Below, piece after piece: positions 15,567 through 24,346 of a stretch of 64,000 bases of DNA. This stretch comes from Lysinibacillus xylanilyticus (GTDB lineage: Bacteria; Bacillota; Bacilli; Bacillales_A; Planococcaceae). The notes beneath the pieces were generated by a model, which searched no databases, was not told the origin of the DNA, and worked only from the letters and a program-made list of their open reading frames with translations. The position numbers were made by a program, and so were the translations under genes. The stretch covers positions 496,001-560,000 of the forward strand of contig NZ_LFXJ01000010.1 of NCBI RefSeq assembly GCF_001183605.1, read 5' to 3'. Every line of letters begins with the position of its first letter. The first letter of the stretch is position 1.

Positions 15567-15650
15567 ATCCCCTAAGAACTCCTTTCCGATTCTGTGACAT
15601 CCGCCGGAGGCTTTGGGCCAACATGAAGTTGGTCACTCAGTCGTAACAGA
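15567..15650. repeat. Family B/C repeat, reverse orientation
   Basis: Contains GTGACATCCGCCGGAGGC, GGGCCAAC and GTTGGTCACTCAGTCG, the reverse complements of blocks at 10160-10218 and 14650-14760. It joins the truncated end of the MccF-like fragment to the left flank of the IS. Confidence 0.7.
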
Positions 15651-15760
15651 AATCAACTCACGCTAAGGTGATGATATCAATACATAGAAAAAAGGGCCTC
15701 CTTCAATGGGAGGGCACTGAAAAACTTACGTTTTCATAAAAACGAACCTTTTTCAGATAA

Positions 15761-15806
15761 AAATAAGGCACTTCTTGTTCAGTTTTGAACAGGAAGTGCC
15801 TTATTT
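15761..15806. terminator. Strong hairpin at transposase 3' end
   Basis: AAATAAGGCACTTC-type arms pair over about 20 bp (AAATAAGGCACTTCTTGTTC with its near-complement) around a short loop, with A and T flanks. It can stop transcription of the transposase gene and read-through from the left. Confidence 0.88.
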
Positions 15807-15819
15807 CTGTCTCTATTCC

Positions 15820-17280
15820 TTATTCATTTTCGTTTAGTAGCTTTAATATCCGTTTCAAATTGACGGCGAATATCGTTGTAGCACCTTGAATTTTCATGCC
15901 AAATAGACCCGCAGTCGATGCCGTATCGTACCCGTGTCCGTTTTTTAATTCACTATTCTTCGCTTCTACTTTGTAGCGATTTGCGGCTAATTGCTTAAAA
16001 GCTTCCGTATTTTGAAATGCCTCTTGTTCGGCATGTGCATCCGACTTAATTGTGACAGAATACGTTTTACTTTTTGCGCCTTCTTTATAACAGTCCTCTC
16101 TCATTGGACATACTTTACATTTTTCAATATCAAAATAATATGTCTGACTTTGACTCATACTCGTTCCTTTTTTACCAGTACGTGCTTTTCTTGTCGCGAG
16201 ATGACCGGCCTTACAAACAAACATTCCAGCATCTTTATTAAACTCAAACTTGTCTTCTTCTTTTCGTGGTCCTTGTGTAAGAATAGGGTTCAACTTTGCC
16301 ACAAGTGCGATTTTCTCTTCTTTAGTATATTCGATGTTTGCCTTTTCAGAGTAAGCTGCGTCTCCAATAACTGTATTAATTTTCATACCTGCTTGTGTGC
16401 TTTTTTCAATTAACTCTTGAAGATATTTCCCATCGTTTTTTTCACCTGTTGTAATGACAGCCGCTGTAATAATACTTTCATCACTCAACGCGATATGTGT
16501 CTTGTACTCGAAGAAAGAAGATTCCGACGTCTTATGCCCTTTTCGCGCATCCGCATCAGAAGAGTAATTTAGATGTTCTTGAAAATCTTCTGCGACTTCT
16601 TTTAAAACATTCAGCTTTTCCTTGACAGCTGGCATTTGTGCAATTTGTGGTTCCTTTTCAATGACTGAAATAACTTCCTTACAGTAAGCTAATTCATCCT
16701 TTACTTCGTTAGAAGTGGTCTTTGCGGGGAATTTGTCTTTCATCGATTCGTCAATTTTGTAGACAGCTTTTCGAGCGTGTTTTGATTTCTCTTGTAAAAA
16801 TTCTTTAGGTGTTTTTTGGTTGTAACGTGCTTTTGTATGTGTGGCATCCACAATAATCGTTTGACTGTTGATGATTTTTTTCTCCAATGCGATCTCAACT
16901 GTTTTCCCAATGAGCATGTCTAATAAGCTTACGTCTTGGAGACGAAGCCGACGAAATTTTGTAAGCGAACTTGAATCAATGACTGGATCTTCTGGCGCCA
17001 TATCCAAGAAATATTTGAATGACATATCGTACTTTGAACGCTCTACAAGATCGACGTCTGATACATCATAAATCGCTTTTAATAATAAGTACTTAAACAT
17101 GCGAATTGGAGGAATGGCATTACGTCCATTGTCTAAACAATATTTTGTTTTTAACTCTTCTAAAATGAATGAAAAATCAACAAGTTCATTGATTTGGCGA
17201 AGTATATTATCTTTTGGTACAACAATATCGTAGATCGCCATATATGGACTTAAATTAAGGGTTTCTTGATTTGAAATCAT
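15820..17280 (-). CDS. IS1182 family transposase
   Basis: 486 residues from ATG 17280 (MISNQETLNLSPYM), the usual start of the family. The open frame extends 81 codons further upstream, but that part translates the embedded repeat and is not conserved. The InsH-type N-terminal domain is followed by DDE residues: first Asp in IVDATHTKARY, second in VIGDAAYSE, Glu in YKVEAKNSELKNGHG. A Cys cluster (CKVCPMREDC) lies before the last. No frameshift or internal stop is seen, so the element may be active. Confidence 0.93.
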   Translation of the reverse strand: MISNQETLNLSPYMAIYDIVVPKDNILRQINELVDFSFILEELKTKYCLDNGRNAIPPIRMFKYLLLKAIYDVSDVDLVERSKYDMSFKYFLDMAPEDPVIDSSSLTKFRRLRLQDVSLLDMLIGKTVEIALEKKIINSQTIIVDATHTKARYNQKTPKEFLQEKSKHARKAVYKIDESMKDKFPAKTTSNEVKDELAYCKEVISVIEKEPQIAQMPAVKEKLNVLKEVAEDFQEHLNYSSDADARKGHKTSESSFFEYKTHIALSDESIITAAVITTGEKNDGKYLQELIEKSTQAGMKINTVIGDAAYSEKANIEYTKEEKIALVAKLNPILTQGPRKEEDKFEFNKDAGMFVCKAGHLATRKARTGKKGTSMSQSQTYYFDIEKCKVCPMREDCYKEGAKSKTYSVTIKSDAHAEQEAFQNTEAFKQLAANRYKVEAKNSELKNGHGYDTASTAGLFGMKIQGATTIFAVNLKRILKLLNENE

Positions 17281-17354
17281 CGGGGGCACCACCTGCACAT
17301 TAATTCTTTCATTATAAAGGAAAGCGAGACTAAAATAATAGTGTGATACATTGC

Positions 17355-17482
17355 GTTGTTTGGAGAAGCATCGCTTGACTCCTGCGGGAAAGCGAGACAG
17401 ACGAGACCCCGCACGAAGCGAAGCGTAGGAGGAGGCTCGGCGCTCGCCCGCGGAAAGCGAGCGGAATGCTTCGGAAAACAAC
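17355..17482. repeat. Family A repeat inside the IS
   Basis: Bounded by GTTGTTT and AAAACAAC, with core GACTCCTGCGGGAAAGCGAG, CGAGACCCCGCACG and CTCGCCCGCGGAAAGCGAG. It is related to the copies at 2609, 59975 and 60404, most closely to 60404. It lies upstream of the transposase start, between the gene and the right end of the IS. Confidence 0.8.
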
Positions 17483-17510
17483 AGTAGAGTCACAGTGCCA
17501 AATGAAAAAA

Positions 17511-17547
17511 GCGAGGTATTCAACGATTTAATCGTTGAATACCTCGC
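17511..17547. repeat. Perfect 17-bp palindrome near the IS right end
   Basis: GCGAGGTATTCAACGAT pairs with its exact reverse complement across a TTA loop. In the IS it lies between the transposase promoter region and the terminal repeat; a role in blocking read-through from outside into the transposase gene is plausible. Confidence 0.8.
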
Positions 17548-17613
17548 AATGTAAGAAGATATGGACTTTTTCAGTGACCTCCTTTAATGGAGAGCCCTTT
17601 TTACTTGTATTTA

Positions 17614-20600
17614 TTAATTATCTTTAACGTCTTTTCGGTTTTTCTTTAACATTTTAGATAGCATTTCATAAACGATTGGTACAACTACTAATGTTAATAA
17701 AGTTGAAGATAGTAGACCACCGATTACTGTAATTGCTAAGTCTTTTGAAATTAGACCACTGCCACCATTACCAAGTGCCATTGGAATCATCGCACCGATT
17801 GTTGCTATGGCAGTCATTAGGATTGGACGTAAACGAGTTGCACCAGCCTCTAAAATGGCCTCGCGCATAACAAGTCCGTCACGTTCCATGTGGATAATGC
17901 GGTCTACTAATACGATGGCGTTCGTTACAACGATACCTATCAGCATTAATAGTCCCATCATAACAGAAACAGAGATTGTTTGATTTGTGACGTACAAGCC
18001 GACAAATGCACCGATTACTGCGAATGGTAGGGAGAACAGAATAGCGAATGGTGCTGAACCTTCACCGAATGTTACTACTAGGATGAAGTAAACAATCGCA
18101 ATCGCAGCTAACATAGCAATTCCGAGCTGTGTGAACGTTTCTTGCATGTCTGCAGCAACGCCTCCAACGCCAGTCGTTACACCTTTAGGTAAATCTAATT
18201 TATCGATTTTTTTATCAGCAGCTGAAGTTGCTTTTGAAATATCGTCACCGATAATCGTACCAGAAACTTTTGCGAAATATTCACCTTTTGAGCGAGATAA
18301 TGAGTTTAATGTAGTACCTTCTTCTACTTTTACTAACTCACCGATTGTCATTGTTGTGCCTAAAGCTGTTTGGATTTTAGTAGCTAATACATCATCAAGA
18401 GATTTAGCTGCAGCTTTTTCTTCATGTTGTACAATAACATCAATATCTTCACCATCATACTGAACTTTAGTTAGAACTTCTGATGATGTATTTTGATTTA
18501 AAGCCATTACAATTTGAGCAGTAGTTAATCCGTATTGAAGAACATTCTTTTGCTCTACTTTTAGGACATGCTCAACAAATGGATCTTCATTATCAGACTT
18601 AATTTCTTCTAAACCATCAACTTCTTTTAATGCGCCTTCTACTTGTTTCACTGCTTTGCGAAGCTTATCTAGATCTTCACTATATAATGTGTAACTTACT
18701 TCATTTGAAGACGACGACATTGATGAGAAGTTTTGAGATTTCCATTCTCCTGATTGACCAATGTTAGTTACATAGTCTTCAACTTCTTTACGTGCTTCAG
18801 GGAAGTCCTTCATATCTGGATCGAAGATGAGGTACATTAAGGCACCACCAGCACCGCCACCCATCATCATCGCTGAAGGATCAACGTGTTTAGGGTCATT
18901 GATTGAAACTTGTAAAATATTGACATCTTCACGTTTCATTAATTCTTTTTCTACTTTTGCAACATTTGCTTCTGTATCTTTCATTAGCTCGCCTGTACCA
19001 GGAGTGTACGTTAAGTACATAACCTTATCTTCTTGTGAGCCCATGAAACTGAAACCAATAAGTGGTGTTAAAGCAAGAGAACCAACAAGCAATACAATCG
19101 CTATAACGGATGTAATGATTTTATGATTTAATGCTTTCGCTAATACACCTTTATACCAAAGAGCTAGTTTACCAACTTCTTTATGTTGACTTTCTTTTTT
19201 CTCACCATATATTTTTTTACGGAATAGGAAGTGAGATAAAGCTGGAACAATTGTAATCGCCACTATTAATGAAGCACCTAGCGCAAACGACATTGTTAAC
19301 GCAAATGGCATGAATAATTCACCAACCATACCGCCTACAAACATTAGTGGAGCAAATACTGCTATAGTTACTAATGTAGAAGAAAGGATTGGTTTGAACA
19401 TTTCAATTGTCGCTTCACGAATAAGAGCGCGACCTGTTAGTTTTTCATCTTTTAAATGGATACGTCGATAAATATTTTCAACAACTACAATGGAGTCATC
19501 GATTACACGACCAATCGCCACGGTTATCGCGCCGAGAGTCATAATATTTAATGTGATATCCATCCAGTTTAATAGTAGTAATGCCATGAATACTGAAACT
19601 GGGATAGAAATAATCGAAATAATTGTTGATTTGAAATCACGTAAAAATAGTAAAATAATTAATACGGCAATTGCTCCACCGAATACTGCTTTTTCAATCA
19701 TTGTGAAGACTGAATCTTCAATCGGTTTACCTTGGTCAAGTGTGATATCCACTTTTAGGCCGTCTAATGATTTTTCTTCGTCTTTCATTAAATCCTTCAC
19801 TGCATTTACGACTGTTACCGTATTTGCATCTTGAGCTTTAACGATTTGAATCGCAATCGCATCTTTGCCGTTTGTACGTGATACGGATTGTACTTTACCT
19901 TCGACTTCGATCTTTGCAATATCGCCTAAGCGAACGAATGGTGAAGGATTTGTAGCTGAAGGTGTAACAGGGATCATTAAATCTTTTAATTCATCGATAG
20001 ATTTAACTTTACCATCTACTGAAACGGCCTGTTCACCTACAGTGAATTGATATAAACCAAGTGAAAGTGACATATCACTTGCTTGGATCATTTGCTTGAC
20101 AGAATCTTCTGTTAAGCCAAGTTCAGCCATTTTTGCTTTATCATATTTAAATGATACTTCATTAATGTGCTGACCATTGATAGTTGCTGAAGCAACGCCA
20201 TCAATTTTTTCGATTTTAGGAAGTAGAATGTTTTCTACTGTTGAAGTTAATCCAACAATATCTTCCTTAGAGCTACTAACCGATAAAGCGACAACAGGCA
20301 TCATATTCATGCTAATTGCCATAACTGTCGGTTTTTGAGCACCTTCAGGTAATTTCATACCTTCTAAAGCGGACTCTAATTGGCGTTTTTTCTCATCCAT
20401 ATCAATTCCATAGTCATATTCCACTTGAACTTGTGCTACGTTTGAAGAGGATGATGAGTAAACCGCTTTTACATCTTCTAAGCTTTCAATTGACTTTTCA
20501 AATGGTATGGAAAGCTCATTCATAACCTGTTCAGGTGTTGCACCAGGATAAACACCCATTACAATTAAATATGGTATAGAAATGTCAGGTATGGATTCCA

Positions 20601-20709
20601 TTTTCATTTTTGTACCTGAATAAATACCAGAGACAGTGATGATAATTGTTAATAACCACACTGCCAATTTGTTTTTCAATACGAAATTAACTAAACCTTT
20701 CACCTTCAC
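17614..20709 (-). CDS. swrC: RND-family multidrug/surfactin exporter, AcrB/SwrC type
   Basis: The 1031-residue length fits HAE-RND pumps. TM1 lies at about residues 12-32; large extracytoplasmic loops occupy about 40-330 and 560-860; TM2-6 and TM8-12 clusters follow. The proton relay acids sit in TM4 (AIGRVIDDSIVVVENI). In Gram-positives these work without an outer-membrane channel; SwrC (YerP) of B. subtilis exports surfactin and other amphiphiles. The divergent TetR gene and operator repeat the yerO-yerP layout. The substrate here is inferred. The IS lies just beyond the stop. Confidence 0.9.
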   Translation of the reverse strand: MKVKGLVNFVLKNKLAVWLLTIIITVSGIYSGTKMKMESIPDISIPYLIVMGVYPGATPEQVMNELSIPFEKSIESLEDVKAVYSSSSSNVAQVQVEYDYGIDMDEKKRQLESALEGMKLPEGAQKPTVMAISMNMMPVVALSVSSSKEDIVGLTSTVENILLPKIEKIDGVASATINGQHINEVSFKYDKAKMAELGLTEDSVKQMIQASDMSLSLGLYQFTVGEQAVSVDGKVKSIDELKDLMIPVTPSATNPSPFVRLGDIAKIEVEGKVQSVSRTNGKDAIAIQIVKAQDANTVTVVNAVKDLMKDEEKSLDGLKVDITLDQGKPIEDSVFTMIEKAVFGGAIAVLIILLFLRDFKSTIISIISIPVSVFMALLLLNWMDITLNIMTLGAITVAIGRVIDDSIVVVENIYRRIHLKDEKLTGRALIREATIEMFKPILSSTLVTIAVFAPLMFVGGMVGELFMPFALTMSFALGASLIVAITIVPALSHFLFRKKIYGEKKESQHKEVGKLALWYKGVLAKALNHKIITSVIAIVLLVGSLALTPLIGFSFMGSQEDKVMYLTYTPGTGELMKDTEANVAKVEKELMKREDVNILQVSINDPKHVDPSAMMMGGGAGGALMYLIFDPDMKDFPEARKEVEDYVTNIGQSGEWKSQNFSSMSSSSNEVSYTLYSEDLDKLRKAVKQVEGALKEVDGLEEIKSDNEDPFVEHVLKVEQKNVLQYGLTTAQIVMALNQNTSSEVLTKVQYDGEDIDVIVQHEEKAAAKSLDDVLATKIQTALGTTMTIGELVKVEEGTTLNSLSRSKGEYFAKVSGTIIGDDISKATSAADKKIDKLDLPKGVTTGVGGVAADMQETFTQLGIAMLAAIAIVYFILVVTFGEGSAPFAILFSLPFAVIGAFVGLYVTNQTISVSVMMGLLMLIGIVVTNAIVLVDRIIHMERDGLVMREAILEAGATRLRPILMTAIATIGAMIPMALGNGGSGLISKDLAITVIGGLLSSTLLTLVVVPIVYEMLSKMLKKNRKDVKDN

Positions 20710-20721
20710 ACCTACCCTTTA

Positions 20722-20750
20722 TTGACTAACTAGATTTCGTTATTTATACT
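20722..20750 (+). promoter_or_regulatory. Sigma-A promoter of the tetR-type gene
   Basis: TTGACT (20722-20727), a 17-bp spacer and TATACT (20745-20750). The putative operator starts 2 bp after the -10 box, in the start-site region, a typical place for repression. Confidence 0.75.
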
Positions 20751-20751
20751 A

Positions 20752-20767
20752 ATGACTAATCGGTCAT
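20752..20767. promoter_or_regulatory. Candidate TetR operator between swrC and tetR
   Basis: ATGACTAATCGGTCAT is a dyad with ATGAC/GTCAT half-sites, placed between the divergent genes and over the tetR transcription start. TetR-type regulators often use TGAC/GTCA half-sites like this. Confidence 0.6.
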
Positions 20768-20802
20768 TTGTCAATGAAATACATTAGGAGAGAATTAAAA
20801 GT

Positions 20803-21636
20803 ATGTTAAAAAAGCAACTTATTATGGAAAAAGCGTTGGAGCTATTCTCGGAACAAGGCTTCGAAGCTACATCTGTACAGCAAATTACAGAACGATGTGG
20901 AATATCAAAAGGTGCATTTTATTTATCTTTCAAAACAAAAGACGAGCTTCTAATTTCTATGGTAGAGTATTATCTACAACAGTTTGTCACTGACGTTGAC
21001 CAAGTAGTCAGAAGTTCACTTAGTAAAGATATCATTTTGGTTGAATTTTACAAAAGTATTTTTCAAGCATTTAAAAATCATGCTGCATCTGCCCGTGTGT
21101 TTTTTAATGAGAAAGTACTTCTTACAAAAAAAGAATTGTTTCAGAAAATAATTGCCTATGATGTCGAGATGTCTAAGTCGATCATCTATATGCTTGAGCA
21201 GCTATATCAGGATGAACTTCATGACACAAAATACGATGTTATGTATTGCATTAAAGGATTTATGAAAAGTTATTCGGAACTTTTTATTTTTTCCGATATA
21301 CCACTCGATTTAGATCAATTGGCGAAATCTCTAGCTGAAAAGACGGAAATTATTGCAAGGCATACGACGATACCTTTTATTACCGAAGAGCTTGTTCAAT
21401 TAACGGCAGAACCTTTTGATGAAGAAGTTTCACAGGAATCTTTGCTAGAATTGATCGAACAACATCTAGATGGCTTAGAAGACTCGATAGAATGTGAGTC
21501 ACTTGAATTATTAAAATTTCAAGTCGAAAATCCAACCTATAGTAAAGCGATTTTAAAAGGTTTAATTGAAAACATACGCTTGCAGCCAGATTATCGTTGG
21601 GTGGCTTATAAAATAGGTAAATACTTTAATATATAG
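20803..21636 (+). CDS. TetR family regulator of the RND exporter (YerO-like)
   Basis: 277 residues; N-terminal TetR HTH (about 8-55) with EQGFEATSVQQITERCGISKGAFYLSFKTKDELL, then a long all-helical ligand domain. The length is greater than the usual 190-220 residues; the last 80 residues are acidic and helical. Divergence from swrC with a shared operator implies local repression relieved by an exported amphiphile. SD TAGGAGAG. Confidence 0.9.
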   Translation: MLKKQLIMEKALELFSEQGFEATSVQQITERCGISKGAFYLSFKTKDELLISMVEYYLQQFVTDVDQVVRSSLSKDIILVEFYKSIFQAFKNHAASARVFFNEKVLLTKKELFQKIIAYDVEMSKSIIYMLEQLYQDELHDTKYDVMYCIKGFMKSYSELFIFSDIPLDLDQLAKSLAEKTEIIARHTTIPFITEELVQLTAEPFDEEVSQESLLELIEQHLDGLEDSIECESLELLKFQVENPTYSKAILKGLIENIRLQPDYRWVAYKIGKYFNI

Positions 21637-21644
21637 ACATATGG

Positions 21645-21687
21645 ATAGGATTGCACACTTTAACGGGTGAGCGATCCTATTTTTATT
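21645..21687 (+). terminator. Terminator of the tetR-type gene
   Basis: ATAGGATTGC pairs with GCGATCCTAT (one wobble) followed by TTTTTATTTT. The remaining 21688-21985 contains weak family C-like pieces (GTGCGAAAGC near 21701; GTTAGCGGCAA near 21775) and no gene. Confidence 0.8.
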
Positions 21688-21985
21688 TTCATTCAGTAAT
21701 TTCTGTGCGAAAGCTAAAATTATGACACTGCGAAATTGGTTAAGGTTAAAGAATGTTGTGCGAAAAATTGAAGTGTTAGCGGCAATTATGTATTAGTCTA
21801 GGTGATTAGAAGGGATTGAAGAGTTTCTAATAGTACTTAATAGGGAAATGATTCCATTTAAGTAGCTATTTCTTGAACTACTCTAATTTACTTTCGAATC
21901 TTATTGTCGTTAAAAGGATTTTAGAGTCGTTATACTATATACGAAAAAAAGAACAAAGAGGTTTCGAAAAAATGAAAATAAAAAA

Positions 21986-22005
21986 ACTACGCAATTTTGC
22001 GTAGT
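21986..22005 (-). terminator. Terminator of rnjA
   Basis: On the minus strand ACTACGCAA / TTGCGTAGT forms a 9-bp stem followed by TTTTTTTATTTTC, 15 nt after the rnjA stop. Confidence 0.88.
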
Positions 22006-22019
22006 CTTTTGTAATGAGG

Positions 22020-23687
22020 TTAAACCTCCATAATGATTGGTAAAATCATAGGGCGACGTTTTGTTTTTTCGAATAAATATGGTCCTAAAACGTCAGTAAT
22101 TTCATTTTTCAGCTCAGTCCATTGAGGAGTTTTGCCTTGAATTGTCTCGTTCAGGTGACGGTTTAGCATTTTTTGTGCTTCATTAATCATCGTACCTGAC
22201 TCACGCATATAAACAAAGCCTCGTGAAATAATGTCTGGACCGGAAACAATTTTTTGGTTTTCCATATCCGCGCTTACAACAACAATCACTAAACCTTCTT
22301 CAGAAAGAATGCGTCGATCGCGTAATACGATATTGCCGATATCTCCAATACCATTACCGTCAATATAAACGTCTCCTGAAGGAATACGACCTGCTACATG
22401 TGCTTCGTTGGCACTTAATGCTAGCACGTCACCATTCTCCATAACGAATGTATTTTCAAGCGGAACATCACAATCTTCTGCTAGATGAGTATGCATTTTC
22501 AACATACGGAATTCACCGTGAATCGGCATAAAGAATTTAGGCTTCATCAAGCGTAGCATTAATTTTTGTTCTTCCTGAGAACCGTGACCAGAAGTATGGA
22601 TATTATTTAGTGCACCATGTATAACTTCAGCCCCTGCACGGAAAAGTAAGTTGATGATCTTGTTTACACTTACTGTATTTCCTGGTACTGGCGAAGAAGA
22701 GAAGATAACTGTGTCACCAGGCTGGATTTGGATTTGACGATGTGTACCATTGGCAATACGAGAAAGGGCTGCCATCGGTTCACCTTGAGAGCCTGTACAT
22801 AAAATCATTACTTCGTTGGCTGGAAGACGATTAATGCTTTGGGCATCAATAAATGTATCCTTTGGTGCATTAATATAACCTAGTTCACGACCAATTGTAA
22901 TGGCATTATCCATTGAACGTCCGAAGACGGCAATTTTTCTTCCGTATTTTACTGCAGCATCAGTTGCTTGTTGTAAACGGTGAATATTAGATGCGAAAGT
23001 TGCAAAAATAATACGACTATCCACCTTACGGAAAATTTCATCAATACTTTTTCCAACTGTACGCTCTGACATTGTGAAGTTTGGCTTTTCTGCATTCGTA
23101 CTATCTGAAAGTAAGCACAGTACTCCATCACGGCCGATTTCAGCCATCTTTGTTAAGTTGGCTGGCTCGCCTACAGGTGTAAAGTCAAATTTAAAGTCAC
23201 CTGTATGCACGATGTTACCAGGTGGTGTTTTTACAACGATTCCGTAAGCATCTGGAATACTATGTGTTGTTCTAAAGAAGCTAACAGATGTTTTTCTAAA
23301 CTTAATAACATCCTCTTCTTTAATTTCAATAAGCTTTGTTGTACGTAGTAAGCCGTGCTCGTCTAACTTATTGCGTAATAAACCAAGTGCAAGCTTACCG
23401 CCGTAGACAGGGACATTTACTTGACGTAATAAGTAGGGAATACCACCAATATGGTCTTCGTGTCCATGTGTAATAAATAATCCTTTAATTTTGTCGACGT
23501 TGCGTACTAAATACGTATAATCCGGAATAACGTAGTCAATGCCGAGTAAGTCGTCCTCTGGGAATTTAATACCGGCATCAATTAAAATGATTTCATCTTG
23601 AAATTGAACGCCGTAAGTGTTTTTGCCGATTTCGCCCAGTCCGCCGAGCGCGAAAACAGCTGCTTGGTCATTTTTAACAAACTTCAT
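22020..23687 (-). CDS. rnjA: Ribonuclease J1
   Basis: 555 residues, the usual RNase J1 length. Metallo-beta-lactamase core with HGHEDH (two-zinc site near residue 74), beta-CASP insertion (about 200-370), the HTSGH motif and a C-terminal domain with GDVYIDG. It is a 5'-to-3' exonuclease and endonuclease central to mRNA decay and rRNA 16S maturation. It begins 5 nt after the rpoY stop; the two are cotranscribed as in B. subtilis (ykzG-rnjA). Confidence 0.97.
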   Translation of the reverse strand: MKFVKNDQAAVFALGGLGEIGKNTYGVQFQDEIILIDAGIKFPEDDLLGIDYVIPDYTYLVRNVDKIKGLFITHGHEDHIGGIPYLLRQVNVPVYGGKLALGLLRNKLDEHGLLRTTKLIEIKEEDVIKFRKTSVSFFRTTHSIPDAYGIVVKTPPGNIVHTGDFKFDFTPVGEPANLTKMAEIGRDGVLCLLSDSTNAEKPNFTMSERTVGKSIDEIFRKVDSRIIFATFASNIHRLQQATDAAVKYGRKIAVFGRSMDNAITIGRELGYINAPKDTFIDAQSINRLPANEVMILCTGSQGEPMAALSRIANGTHRQIQIQPGDTVIFSSSPVPGNTVSVNKIINLLFRAGAEVIHGALNNIHTSGHGSQEEQKLMLRLMKPKFFMPIHGEFRMLKMHTHLAEDCDVPLENTFVMENGDVLALSANEAHVAGRIPSGDVYIDGNGIGDIGNIVLRDRRILSEEGLVIVVVSADMENQKIVSGPDIISRGFVYMRESGTMINEAQKMLNRHLNETIQGKTPQWTELKNEITDVLGPYLFEKTKRRPMILPIIMEV

Positions 23688-23692
23688 GTTTG

Positions 23693-23902
23693 TTAAATTT
23701 CCTCCAAGATGAAGTTCGGACTTGCTTGTTCGTAGGATAAATAGTTACCTTCAAGCAGTTGAACGAACTCGATGTTGTAGTTACGGTCTTTTAGCTTTTC
23801 ACGTACTTCGCGTTCTGAAGCAGCTTCAAGGTACAGACTTTTAGTGTTTTCGCGAACTGGAATTTCATTTGCTTTTTCTTGATAATAAACTTTGTAAATC
23901 AT
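23693..23902 (-). CDS. rpoY: RNA polymerase epsilon subunit
   Basis: 69 residues from ATG 23902 (SD AAGGAGAGC), an 18-codon upstream extension having no [26 protein letters not shown] is typical of RpoY (YkzG, DUF1447). This small acidic-patch protein binds RNA polymerase in Firmicutes and resembles phage Gp2 in fold. Upstream (23903-24150) is AT-rich with direct repeats GTAATTACA / GTAATTGAA at about 24050-24075 but no clear promoter pair. Confidence 0.95.
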   Translation of the reverse strand: MIYKVYYQEKANEIPVRENTKSLYLEAASEREVREKLKDRNYNIEFVQLLEGNYLSYEQASPNFILEEI

Positions 23903-24157
23903 AGTTTGCTCTCCTTTTATTGCGTACAATTTTCTTGCACCTTTGACTAATACCACACACGTACTACAAGAAAAAACAGCAATTTCTAGTATACAAAGGA
24001 AGAAATTGGGCGTTTGAAGTTCTTGTATCTCAGTGTTACAATCCAGACGTAATTACAATAAGATGTAATTGAAATAAGCAATGAGACAGTGGTTGCGCAT
24101 AGCCAAATAAATGCATTTCCTTTATATTATCACGCAGTTACTCTAAAATAAAGAAAA

Positions 24158-24178
24158 GCCCTTCAAATAATGAAGGGC
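24158..24178 (-). terminator. Terminator of the 23-codon gene
   Basis: GCCCTTCA (24158-24165) and TGAAGGGC (24171-24178) form an 8-bp stem with a 5-nt loop. On the minus strand it is followed by TTTTCTTTATTTT. It lies 5 nt after the small gene's stop. Confidence 0.88.
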
Positions 24179-24183
24179 AAATG

Positions 24184-24255
24184 TTAGGCAATTGATTTTT
24201 TTCCGAGTATGCCGCGAAGTTGCTTCAACAATTTACGTTTGAGTTTCTTCAGCAT
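24184..24255 (-). CDS. 23-residue cationic amphipathic peptide
   Basis: ATG at 24255, SD AAGGAG 9 nt before it, and TAA at 24184-24186. The peptide begins MLKKLKRKLLKQL and ends GKKSIA; it has nine Lys/Arg, no acidic residue, and Leu/Ile at positions 2, 5, 9, 10, 13, 16 and 17, the spacing of an amphipathic helix. A sigma-A promoter (24277-24305) and a terminator frame a transcript of about 115 nt. This is the signature of an expressed mini-gene. It is divergent from ykrA, which needs the same region for its own promoter. I recognise no homologue; an antimicrobial-like, toxin-like or membrane-binding role is only a possibility. Confidence 0.7.
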   Translation of the reverse strand: MLKKLKRKLLKQLRGILGKKSIA

Positions 24256-24276
24256 GGCACATCACTCCTTAGGATC

Positions 24277-24305
24277 ATTGTAATGAAAAGTATTGCCTCT
24301 GTAAA
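24277..24305 (-). promoter_or_regulatory. Sigma-A promoter of the 23-codon gene
   Basis: On the minus strand TTTACA (24305-24300), 17-bp spacer, TACAAT (24282-24277). The predicted start near 24270 coincides with the first base of the SD, giving a leader of about 15 nt. Confidence 0.7.
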
Positions 24306-24346
24306 GTCATTAACCTTGCGAAATAATACATAATGAAGGGGACTAT

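Larger units (their letters stand above)
15694..17597 (-). mobile_element. Complete IS1182-family insertion sequence
   Basis: About 1.9 kb, bounded by imperfect inverted repeats: left GGGCCTCCTTCAATGGGAGG...CACTGAAAAA from 15694 and right TTTTTCAGTG...GAGAGCCC to 17597. The symmetry extends a few bases into A/T-rich flanks (AAAAA / TTTTT), so the exact ends and any target duplication are uncertain. Inside are one transposase gene, a terminator at 15761-15806, a family A repeat (17355-17482) and a 17-bp perfect hairpin (17511-17547). Confidence 0.85.

Noticed and set aside
15991-16413. 140-codon plus-strand ORF inside the IS
   Set aside because: Antisense shadow of the transposase, with no SD and Cys/Phe-rich composition.
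17281-17523. 81-codon N-terminal extension of the transposase
   Set aside because: It translates the embedded repeat; the conserved family start and an SD are at 17280.
21972-22004. Ten-codon ORF with AGAGGT before it, ending in the rnjA terminator
   Set aside because: The ORF is the terminator hairpin read from the other strand; there is no independent support.
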